Source: Nanobdellota archaeon (GTDB lineage: Archaea; Nanobdellota; Nanobdellia; Pacearchaeales; GW2011-AR1). From it: DNA of 33,649 nucleotides. A program made the position numbers and the translations under genes. The notes beneath the pieces are model-generated. The model saw only the letters and a program-made list of their open reading frames with translations. It was not told the origin of the DNA and did no database searches. Position 1 is the stretch's first letter, and each line of letters starts with the position of its first letter. Location: contig DAHXOU010000045.1 of assembly GCA_027364705.1 (NCBI GenBank), positions 1-33,649 of the forward strand. The letters run 5' to 3'. Below, in pieces: positions 16,096 to 23,041 of this stretch.

Positions 16096-17055
16096 ATGAC
16101 TGCTATTTGGACAGAAAAATACAGGCCATCTAAATTCTCGGAACTTGTCGGCCAGGATAATATTGTAAAAAGAGTCGAAGCACTGACGGGTTCTATGAAC
16201 ATCCCGCACATGCTTATCGCAGGACCAGCAGGAACAGGAAAATCCAGCATGGCTGTAATAATCGTAAAAGAGCTGTATAAAGAAAACTGGAAAGATAATT
16301 ATCTGGAACTTAATGCTTCTGATGAAAGAGGAATAAATGTAGTAAGAGAAAAAGTAAAAAACTTCGCGAGAACAAAATCTCTCGGAAATGTTCCTTTCAA
16401 AATTATATTCCTTGATGAAGCAGATGCTCTAACTCCTGAAGCTCAGCAGGCACTAAGAAGAACAATGGAAAATTATTCTGCAACATGTAGATTCATTCTG
16501 TCGTGCAACTATTCAAGCAAAGTTATAGACCCAATCCAGTCACGATGTGCAATATTCAAATTCAAACTGTTAGAAAAAAAAGATATAGAAAAAGTAATTG
16601 CAAGAATTTCTGAAAAGGAAAAACTAACAATAGGTCCCGAAGCAATTGAAATATTGTACGAAGGATGTGAAGGAGATTGCCGAAGGTGCATCAATATACT
16701 TCAGTCAACATCATCAATTTCTCCGTCAATAACTCCTGAACTTATATCCACAATTATTTCAAACACAAAACCAAAAGATATCAAAGTAGTTCTTGATTAT
16801 GCAATTTCAGGAGATTTTCAGAAAGCAAAAGAAAAGCTTCTCGATATAATGTTAAAAGAAAGTATTTCTGGACAAGACGTTATAAAAGCTATCCAAAAAG
16901 AAATATGGAATCTTCCTGTTGAACCTACGATAAAAGTTAAATTGACAGAAAAAACAGGTGAGGCAGAATTCAGAATTGTCGAAGGCTCAGACCCTTTCAT
17001 CCAACTACAAGCTCTTCTGGCGAGTTTTGTTCTTGCTGGTTTGGGAAAGGAATAA
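16096..17055 (+). CDS. rfcS: Replication factor C small subunit
   Basis: The 319-aa AAA+ clamp-loader subunit has WTEKYRPSKFSELVGQD at the start, Walker A AGPAGTGKSS (about 42-51), Walker B FLDEADAL, sensor 1 FILSCNYSSK and the RFC-box SRC arginine finger (IQSRCAIFKF). The RFC collar region follows. RFC loads PCNA on primer-template junctions; the small subunit forms four of the five positions. It is the first gene of an operon: one base separates it from the CYTH gene, which itself overlaps rfcL. Length is normal for the archaeal protein. Confidence 0.97.
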   Translation: MTAIWTEKYRPSKFSELVGQDNIVKRVEALTGSMNIPHMLIAGPAGTGKSSMAVIIVKELYKENWKDNYLELNASDERGINVVREKVKNFARTKSLGNVPFKIIFLDEADALTPEAQQALRRTMENYSATCRFILSCNYSSKVIDPIQSRCAIFKFKLLEKKDIEKVIARISEKEKLTIGPEAIEILYEGCEGDCRRCINILQSTSSISPSITPELISTIISNTKPKDIKVVLDYAISGDFQKAKEKLLDIMLKESISGQDVIKAIQKEIWNLPVEPTIKVKLTEKTGEAEFRIVEGSDPFIQLQALLASFVLAGLGKE

Positions 17056-17056
17056 A

Positions 17057-17590
17057 ATGTCAGAAAATATTGAGGTAGAAATTCGCTCTTTCATATCAAT
17101 AGAACAATATGTAAAATTATTAAATTTTTTTAAAACAAATGCAGAATTTGTAAAAGAAGATTTTCAGGAAACTCATTACTTTGACTCTGAACAGGATTTG
17201 AGAATTCAGAAAAATAACTTTGGTTCAAAAATTTGGATGAAGAAAGGAAAAATCCACGACGATGCAAGAGAAGAAATTGAAATAAAAACTAAAAATGAAG
17301 ATTTTGAAAATCTGAGGAAATTGTTTGATAATTTAGGATATGGTGTAAATATAAAATGGTTGAGAGAAAGAAAACAATTCAGCTGGAACGGAATAAAAGT
17401 TTGTCTTGATTATACAAAAGGTTATGGTTATATAATTGAACTTGAAAAAATTGGTTCAGAAGAAAACAAAGAAAAAATATTGGAAGAGTTGAAACAAAAA
17501 ATGAATGAATTAAACATTCCACTTACATCAAAAGAAGAATTCAACGAGAAATATAATTTCTATAAAGAAAACTGGAGAGATTTGATATGA
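17057..17590 (+). CDS. CYTH-domain protein (CyaB/thiamine triphosphatase-like)
   Basis: The ORF track extends to 16958, but those residues overlap rfcS in another frame; the ATG at 17057, one base after the rfcS stop, is the real start (177 aa). It has the CYTH triphosphate-tunnel layout: EVEIRSF (ExExR in place of ExExK), THYFDSEQDLRIQK, SKIWMKKGK, REEIEIKTK and VCLDYTKGYGYIIELE. CYTH enzymes act on triphosphates (class IV adenylate cyclase, thiamine triphosphatase, tripolyphosphatase) using metal-binding acidic strands. The substrate is unknown. It overlaps rfcL by four bases (ATGA), so it is tightly coupled with both clamp-loader genes. Confidence 0.88.
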   Translation: MSENIEVEIRSFISIEQYVKLLNFFKTNAEFVKEDFQETHYFDSEQDLRIQKNNFGSKIWMKKGKIHDDAREEIEIKTKNEDFENLRKLFDNLGYGVNIKWLRERKQFSWNGIKVCLDYTKGYGYIIELEKIGSEENKEKILEELKQKMNELNIPLTSKEEFNEKYNFYKENWRDLI

Positions 17591-18765
17591 GTACTTGGAC
17601 AGAAAAATACAGACCGAAAACGTTCGATGAAATAAAAGGGCAGGATGAAGCAATATTCAAGATTAAATTATTTCTGAAAAATTTTGGAAAAAAGAAAAGA
17701 GCAATAATTCTTTACGGACCGCCAGGAGCAGGAAAAACAAGTTTGGCTCATGCAACAGCAAGAGAGAACAATTCTGAAATTTTTGAATTAAATGCTTCTG
17801 ATTTAAGAAATAAACAAAAATTAAATGAGATACTGAGACCAGCAATAGAACAAAAATCTTTGGAAAAAGAAAATAAAATAATTCTCGTCGATGAAGTCGA
17901 TGGAATCTCAGAGTATGACTACGGCGGACTTTCTGAACTTCTGCGAATAATAGAAACAACCCCTTACCCGATGATAATAACTGCTAATGATATTTGGAGC
18001 AAGAAATTCAGTGCATTAAGAAAAAAATGTGAGCTTCTCCCCCTGAATGAAATAAACCATGAAATTGTAACAAAGGTAGTTAAGGATATTTCGCAAAAAG
18101 AAAATATTTCAATCACAGACGACCTGACAACAGAATTGATAATAAAATCAAAAGGAGATTTAAGAGCTGCAATAAATGATTTGCAAACACTTTCAAAACT
18201 TAAGGATTTTTTTGCAATTATTCTCGATGAAAGAAATAAAGAAACAGATATCTTTAATGCACTTAGAAAAGTTTTCAAGGAAAAACCTACAAATGAACTT
18301 CTTGGAGTTTTTGATTCAGTAAATATGTCAACAGATGATTTAATTCTCTGGCTGGAAGAAAATATTCCTGCCGAATATAAAGGAGAAGAACTTGCAAAAG
18401 CATACAATCTTTTGAGCAAGACAGATGTTTTCAGAGGAAGAGTTTACAAACAACAATATTGGAGATTTTTAGTTTATGAAAATATTTTCCTTAGTTATGG
18501 AATCGCTGCATCCAAAAAAATTGCAAAACCAGGATTTACTGCATACCAAAAGCCGTCGAGAATATTGCAGATTTGGTTGAACAATCAAAAAACAATTTAT
18601 AAAAAATCAATATGCGAAAAATATGCACAGCATGTACATATAAGTCAAAAAAAAGCCATGTATGATTTTCCCATAATAAAACAGGTAATAAAATCAAATC
18701 CATTAATTCAGAAAGAGCTTAAATTAGAAGAAGAGGAAATTGCTTATCTGAATTACAAAGTATAA
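17587..18765 (+). CDS. rfcL: Replication factor C large subunit
   Basis: The 392-aa AAA+ protein starts WTEKYRPKTFDEIKGQDEAI, with Walker A YGPPGAGKTS (about 44-53), Walker B LVDEVDGI and the RFC collar in the C-terminal half. Sensor region FELNASDLRNK is typical of archaeal RfcL. It completes the clamp loader with rfcS. No obvious C-terminal PIP box can be read; the end is EEEEIAYLNYKV. Its length is shorter than the 450-500 aa of many archaea, as if the C-terminal extension were lost. Its stop abuts the stop of the Trm5 gene. Confidence 0.95.
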   Translation: MSTWTEKYRPKTFDEIKGQDEAIFKIKLFLKNFGKKKRAIILYGPPGAGKTSLAHATARENNSEIFELNASDLRNKQKLNEILRPAIEQKSLEKENKIILVDEVDGISEYDYGGLSELLRIIETTPYPMIITANDIWSKKFSALRKKCELLPLNEINHEIVTKVVKDISQKENISITDDLTTELIIKSKGDLRAAINDLQTLSKLKDFFAIILDERNKETDIFNALRKVFKEKPTNELLGVFDSVNMSTDDLILWLEENIPAEYKGEELAKAYNLLSKTDVFRGRVYKQQYWRFLVYENIFLSYGIAASKKIAKPGFTAYQKPSRILQIWLNNQKTIYKKSICEKYAQHVHISQKKAMYDFPIIKQVIKSNPLIQKELKLEEEEIAYLNYKV

Positions 18766-19545
18766 TTAAATAATCATGAAATCAATTCTCAACCTAATTT
18801 TATACGGAGCAATTTCTCCTGCTTTTTTGACTTTCAATATTTTTATTTTCTTTCCTGCTTTCTCTGCTTCTTTCTTAACTTTATCGACGACAGAGTCAAT
18901 TTCCTCAACTTTACAAAAATCATAATAATAAATTCTTGTTCCTTTCTTGCTCAATAAAAAAGCCGATGGTAAAAACGTATCTTTCAATTGCGGACGAGGC
19001 ATTACAATAACATCAAATTTTTGATTTAGTTTGGGAGCAATTCTTTTAACATCTCCATTAACAAGTTCAACTCTGTTCTGAACTTTATTCAGTTTAATAT
19101 TTGTTTCAGCATATTTATTTGCTTCACGATTTATCTCATTTGAATAAACTTTCTTTGCTTTAGATTTTTTCGCAATGACAATTGAAAATGGTGCAACTCC
19201 CGCAAACATTACAAAGACAGTTTCATCTTTCTTTATCATAGATGCAATTTCTTTTCTCTCGTTGCTGAGTCGTGGAGAAAAATAAGTCTTGTCTATATTA
19301 AATCTAAAGACACAATCATTCTCTCGATATAGAACCTCTTTAGTATTTTCACCTGCAATAAAATTTGTAGATAATTTCCTTAATCTTCCCTTTATTTTTT
19401 CTTTTTTCTCAAGAACAGTTTTTACAGCTCGATTTGATTCTAATATTTTCTCAGCAAACTTTTTTTTGTCTTTAAGTTTAAAATTTTCAGGAAATTTAGT
19501 AAGAACAATATTTCCCAAAATATCAAAAGAACGAGGATTATTCAT
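18766..19545 (-). CDS. trm5: tRNA (guanine-37 N1) methyltransferase, Trm5 family
   Basis: The start is set at the ATG at 19545 (MNNPRSFDILGNIVLTKFPE), which resembles the canonical Trm5 D2 start; the ORF track start at 19578 overlaps the upstream gene. The 259-aa protein shows the active-site region YFSPRLSNERKEIAS (Arg), the SAM-binding DETVFVMFAGVAPFSIV, the acidic VYSNEIN and NGDVK, and MPRPQLKDTFLPSA where Trm5 enzymes have an NLP-type motif. It methylates G37 of tRNAs to keep the reading frame. The N-terminal D1 domain is absent. It overlaps the upstream membrane gene by 8 nt and is probably cotranscribed with it. Confidence 0.9.
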   Translation of the reverse strand: MNNPRSFDILGNIVLTKFPENFKLKDKKKFAEKILESNRAVKTVLEKKEKIKGRLRKLSTNFIAGENTKEVLYRENDCVFRFNIDKTYFSPRLSNERKEIASMIKKDETVFVMFAGVAPFSIVIAKKSKAKKVYSNEINREANKYAETNIKLNKVQNRVELVNGDVKRIAPKLNQKFDVIVMPRPQLKDTFLPSAFLLSKKGTRIYYYDFCKVEEIDSVVDKVKKEAEKAGKKIKILKVKKAGEIAPYKIRLRIDFMII

Positions 19546-20188
19546 CTTGAGTAACTGCCTTGGATAAGGCCTCTCCAACTTTTGCTCCTGTTTCCAATTT
19601 CAAACGATTTTCTTCTTCTTTTCTTTTCTTCTTGTTTTCTTTCATTTGTTTTGCAAATTGTTTTATAAAAAGGAAAACAAACACCAAAGCCACGACGATA
19701 ACTAATCCGAGAATTACTTTTACATACCAAGGGTTTTCCCCGAAGAACAATTGTATGATTAAATTAACAATCATTGAAAATAATCCAAACTGAGCCAGGA
19801 GTATAACAATTCCCAAAGAAATAAGTGTAGAAACCCATTTTGAAAAGAGACTCATTTGAAGAGCATTATTAATTACCAAAAAAGAATATATCCATAAAAT
19901 AATTATCAGAAGTAAAGCAAGAGATAATGAATAAGGCATTCCAAATAGAATCGAAAATAAAGGACTTATAGCATTAAAAAAAGAATCAATCGCCATAATG
20001 ACGGGGTTTTGAAGAAGATTATTTTTCAAATCAATTCCCCAAGTTTTCCAGTCAGAAGTTAAAGTAACTCCTTCAGCAGAAACTCCGAATATAGAATTAT
20101 CTAAAAGACTATCTTGAGCAATTACAAGGTTAGAAAATAATGAAATTGCTAACAATCCTAAAATAAAAAACACACAAACTTTTTTCAT
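19538..20188 (-). CDS. Signal-peptide membrane protein with C-terminal coiled tail, hypothetical
   Basis: The 216-aa protein begins with a signal peptide (KKVCVFFILGLLAISLFSNL, cleavage near VIAQ-D), then an external segment of about 60 residues, and three or four membrane helices (about 75-110, 118-150, 155-175). The basic, helical C-terminus (KQMKENKKKRKEEENRLK) ends in GEALSKAVTQ. The architecture and several positions (IYSFLVINNALQMSLFSKWV; C-terminal small-residue helix) match the next gene, which suggests tandem paralogs. The TATA-like box is about 26 nt upstream. Not recognised. Confidence 0.75.
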   Translation of the reverse strand: MKKVCVFFILGLLAISLFSNLVIAQDSLLDNSIFGVSAEGVTLTSDWKTWGIDLKNNLLQNPVIMAIDSFFNAISPLFSILFGMPYSLSLALLLIIILWIYSFLVINNALQMSLFSKWVSTLISLGIVILLAQFGLFSMIVNLIIQLFFGENPWYVKVILGLVIVVALVFVFLFIKQFAKQMKENKKKRKEEENRLKLETGAKVGEALSKAVTQDE

Positions 20189-20229
20189 AATCTACAAAGA
20201 AAAAAGAACTTTAAAAATTTAATCAACTA

Positions 20230-20886
20230 TTATTTTCTTTTAAATTCTTGCTGAATCTCTCTTAATCCTCGGATTGCTGCACCGGCTTCACTTGAACTTT
20301 TGATTGATTTGATATATTCTTTTTGTCCTTTTCTCTTAGCAGCCCATTTAGCAATCCAGTTACTTCCAACAGATAACCCGATAAAGATAATTATAGAAAT
20401 TATTATTTCTATTGCAATTCCCAAAGCTCCAAATCCTGCGGCAAAAGAAATTAATCCATAAGTAATATTTCGGATTATATTAGTCAAAGCAGCGATTATA
20501 GACATACCAGCAGAAATAATTAGTATAACCCACCAGTTAGAAAAAATAGTAGTAAGTTCAAGCAAATCATAAATTCCTACAAAAAGAATTAATAAAACAA
20601 TTACAGAAATAATAACATCTTTCCATGTGTTTCCGACGAGATTAAGTGCATCCCAAATATTAGAAACAGTTTCAGGAGGAGCTTCATCCAAAAATACATT
20701 TCCCGTCATTGAAATTGTATTTTCTGAAATAATATTTCCTGTCGGCTTCCCTATTGCAGCAAGCATTAAGGTAATACAAATGAATGCAATAATTCCTAAA
20801 GCAATTAAAGGAAATTTCTCTTCAAGAGATCTTTTTTTCTTATTGGAAGAATTAATTTTCATCTTTCCCCCTCTCTTTTTCTTCAT
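20230..20886 (-). CDS. Membrane protein, likely paralog of the adjacent gene, hypothetical
   Basis: The 218-aa protein starts MKKKRGGKMKINSSNKKKRS, then an N-terminal hydrophobic helix (FPLIALGIIAFICITLMLAA), an external segment with DEAPPETVSNIWDALN, and four membrane helices. The C-terminus is basic and helical (KWAAKRKGQKEYIKSIKSSS). IYDLLELTTIFSNWWVILII corresponds to the same region of the neighbour. A palindromic TATA box (ATTTATAAAT, 20907-20916) centred about 25 nt upstream supports the first ATG. It precedes the paralog by 41 nt. Not recognised. Confidence 0.75.
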   Translation of the reverse strand: MKKKRGGKMKINSSNKKKRSLEEKFPLIALGIIAFICITLMLAAIGKPTGNIISENTISMTGNVFLDEAPPETVSNIWDALNLVGNTWKDVIISVIVLLILFVGIYDLLELTTIFSNWWVILIISAGMSIIAALTNIIRNITYGLISFAAGFGALGIAIEIIISIIIFIGLSVGSNWIAKWAAKRKGQKEYIKSIKSSSEAGAAIRGLREIQQEFKRK

Positions 20887-20972
20887 AAGGAAAAAAGGAC
20901 TCAGTTATTTATAAATGTTTTTAGGAAATAAAACAAGAATAAATTTATAAAAACAATTTACTAAATAATCCG

Positions 20973-21524
20973 ATGAAAAAGAGTTGGTTATTTGTCTCAT
21001 TAATATTTCTAATTAATTTTGCTAGTGCACAGGGTATAAGTGAAATACTTGAAAGCATTGACGAATCGACGATGATTCTTTATGCAGTTTTCATACTTGC
21101 CTTCACACTTTTATTTTTCACCTTATCTAAAACTCTTTTCAAAGAACCTCAAAACAAGATATTTGCAGCAGTAGTTTCTGCAGTCATTGCATTACTAATG
21201 ATATACGGAATAAATAAAATGGACTTCGATGTGAGCGGATTTTTCTTTGACCTCGGAGTTTCTGAAAATACTCTGTTGACAATAGTCCCAATAATTATTA
21301 TAGTAGGAATAATTTTTGCAATAATAAAATTCGCTAAAGATTCTTTGTTTATAGTCGGCGGAGTTTCAATCGTGCTTGGATTTTTCGTAGAAGAAAAAGT
21401 TCTGCTTTTTGTAATCGGAGGAATTTTGATAATAACAAGATTATTTATCATTCCGAAAAATGTTTGGAATTCTTCATCAGGACGAGGTTCTGATTCTTCA
21501 TCAGTAAGAAATTGGAGACCTTAA
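20973..21524 (+). CDS. Signal-peptide multi-helix membrane protein, hypothetical
   Basis: The 183-aa protein has a signal peptide (KKSWLFVSLIFLINFASA-QG), a short acidic external helix (ISEILESIDESTM) and about five membrane helices, ending in a Ser/Arg-rich tail (SSSGRGSDSSSVRNWRP). An amphipathic loop SKTLFKEPQNKIFAAVVS between helices resembles the loops of the two divergent membrane proteins, so the three may build one complex. A TTTATAAAA box lies about 26 nt before the ATG. The tail is probably cytoplasmic and flexible. Not recognised. Confidence 0.75.
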   Translation: MKKSWLFVSLIFLINFASAQGISEILESIDESTMILYAVFILAFTLLFFTLSKTLFKEPQNKIFAAVVSAVIALLMIYGINKMDFDVSGFFFDLGVSENTLLTIVPIIIIVGIIFAIIKFAKDSLFIVGGVSIVLGFFVEEKVLLFVIGGILIITRLFIIPKNVWNSSSGRGSDSSSVRNWRP

Positions 21525-21536
21525 TTAGAAGTCAAA

Positions 21537-22574
21537 TTAAAACCACTTATCTAATCCCTTTTGTTTGTTCTTCTCATTAATTTCCCTTAGTCTTTCAAGT
21601 TGTTTCTGAACTCTCTCGTCGGAAAAATCATGTCTGTCTACAAGTATTTCTCGGATTTTCTTTTCATTTACTTTTTTAAACTCAAAGACAGAATGTGAAA
21701 CATTTGGCTTGTGAAATAATTCAAAAATTTCTCTCCAATCAAATTGGTCTTCTTCAGGTAAGTTTTTCATTTGTTCTTTAACGCTATCAAAAATTAAAAT
21801 CGGTTGTTTAAATCTCTGAACTACTTGCAAAGCTTTTTTCTGTCCGATTCCGGGAATTCCTTTCGGATTGTAATCTGTTCCAACTAAAATTCCGAGACAA
21901 ATCAATTGATCAATATTTATTTCAAGAGAATTCAAAACTTTGTCAAGTTCAATCATCTCAGGTTTTACTTCCATCCATCCACTAACTGTTTTTCTTTTTC
22001 TTGCAAGAGTTAAATTCCTAATCAATTTCGGCGCACCAAAAAGAAGACTATCATAATCTTGACTTGCACTCGCATAAATTCCTGCTCTCTTTGCAAGATT
22101 AGCTGCCTGCGCTTCTCCTTCTCCAGGTGCCTGAACAATAGCAATTCCCATCGCTTCAAGAAGTTCCTTGCTTTCACTAATCATTTCGTCGTTAAGTCGG
22201 ATAAGCTGACTGCTATATCTTTTCATTTTCTCAAGATTTTCCTCTCCCTTCGCCTCTTCATATCTTCCCTGTGCAATGTCTCTTGCCCCTCCACGTTTCG
22301 CAAAAGTTTTGTATTTCTGTTCTGGAGGTTTTCCGTCAAAGACATAAACAAGTTTAAGCCCATGTTCTAGAAGGGTTATATTTCTGTAAAAAATTCCTGA
22401 AAGATGACTCGTAATTCTTTTCTGGCTATCCATTAATGGCGTCCCGTCCGCTTGTCTCACCGACGACAAAAATTGATACAAACTGTTAAAAGCATCAACG
22501 CAAACTATTTTTCCCTTAAGGTCAGAAAGTTCGATATCTTTTCGGGTTATTATTTCCCTTATATTTAGTCCCAT
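21537..22574 (-). CDS. fen: Flap endonuclease 1 (FEN1)
   Basis: The 345-aa protein has the N-nuclease region (VCVDAFNSLYQFLSSVRQAD, VYVFDGKPPEQK), the I-nuclease acidic cluster (VQAPGEGEAQAANLAKR, SASQDYDSLLFGAP) and the helix-hairpin-helix GILVGTDYNPKGIPGIGQKK. The C-terminus ends with a PIP box QKGLDKWF that binds PCNA. FEN1 trims 5' flaps in Okazaki fragment maturation and repair. A TATA-like AATATAAATATT lies about 24 nt upstream. Length and start are typical. Confidence 0.97.
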   Translation of the reverse strand: MGLNIREIITRKDIELSDLKGKIVCVDAFNSLYQFLSSVRQADGTPLMDSQKRITSHLSGIFYRNITLLEHGLKLVYVFDGKPPEQKYKTFAKRGGARDIAQGRYEEAKGEENLEKMKRYSSQLIRLNDEMISESKELLEAMGIAIVQAPGEGEAQAANLAKRAGIYASASQDYDSLLFGAPKLIRNLTLARKRKTVSGWMEVKPEMIELDKVLNSLEINIDQLICLGILVGTDYNPKGIPGIGQKKALQVVQRFKQPILIFDSVKEQMKNLPEEDQFDWREIFELFHKPNVSHSVFEFKKVNEKKIREILVDRHDFSDERVQKQLERLREINEKNKQKGLDKWF

Positions 22575-22608
22575 TAATTATACATCTTACCCAAATATAA
22601 ATATTTTA

Positions 22609-22989
22609 TTATATTTTATCAATTCTTTCCATAGAACAATCAAGCATGTTTTTGTATATTTTGCCGACTTGCAAATCATTATAGGACTCAATATTCTGAA
22701 CACCTGTTTTTCGAAATTTAGGGAATATCAAAAGAGCTTTTCTTTTTGCTTCACTGTCGTTGCCGAAACTATTTTCATTTATTCTTGAATTTGCCCAAAG
22801 ATTGTAAAATTCCTCATATCTTTTCTGAACATTCTCTTTTCTTGGAGGAGTTTTCAATTTATTCCTTTCAAAATCCTTTTCTGCTAATATGCTAAGATAA
22901 ACTAAGTTAGCAATTTTATGTCCAACACTTCCAGTTGGATCTTTTTCAACATCATACTCTTTGTATAATCTTTCAAGTAAAGTCATCAT
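22609..22989 (-). CDS. Small hypothetical protein divergent from PolB
   Basis: The 126-aa protein is soluble, helical and charged, with GSVGHKIANLVYLSILAEKD and KRYEEFYNLWANSRINENSF as its most ordered segments. No family is recognised. The start at 22989 is chosen because it sits about 26 nt from the TATA box shared with PolB; a second ATG follows directly. FEN1 lies downstream on the same strand after 34 nt with its own box. Its position between two replication genes may hint at a related role, but nothing in sequence proves this. Confidence 0.7.
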   Translation of the reverse strand: MMTLLERLYKEYDVEKDPTGSVGHKIANLVYLSILAEKDFERNKLKTPPRKENVQKRYEEFYNLWANSRINENSFGNDSEAKRKALLIFPKFRKTGVQNIESYNDLQVGKIYKNMLDCSMERIDKI

Positions 22990-23010
22990 AATAAAATCCT
23001 CAAACGAGAA

Positions 23011-23020
23011 TATTTAAATC
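23011..23020. promoter_or_regulatory. Shared bidirectional TATA box for polB and the 126-aa gene
   Basis: The palindrome ATTTAAAT (23012-23019) is centred 26.5 nt from both the minus-strand start (22989) and the polB ATG at 23042. It is the only TATA-like element in the 52-nt gap. It also decides the polB start: the upstream ATG at 23027 would lie only about 12 nt from the box. Confidence 0.75.
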
Positions 23021-23041
23021 TTATTAATGGCTGGATTAAAC

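Noticed and set aside
16958-17056. N-terminal extension of the CYTH ORF
   Set aside because: It overlaps the conserved end of rfcS in another frame; the CYTH motif EVEIRSF starts just after the ATG at 17057.
17964-18419. 151-aa ORF on the minus strand
   Set aside because: Antisense to rfcL, Ser/Phe-rich composition typical of reverse reading of AT-rich genes.
23027-23041. Earlier polB start (MAGLN)
   Set aside because: It lies only about 12 nt from the TATA box; the ATG at 23042 is at the standard distance.
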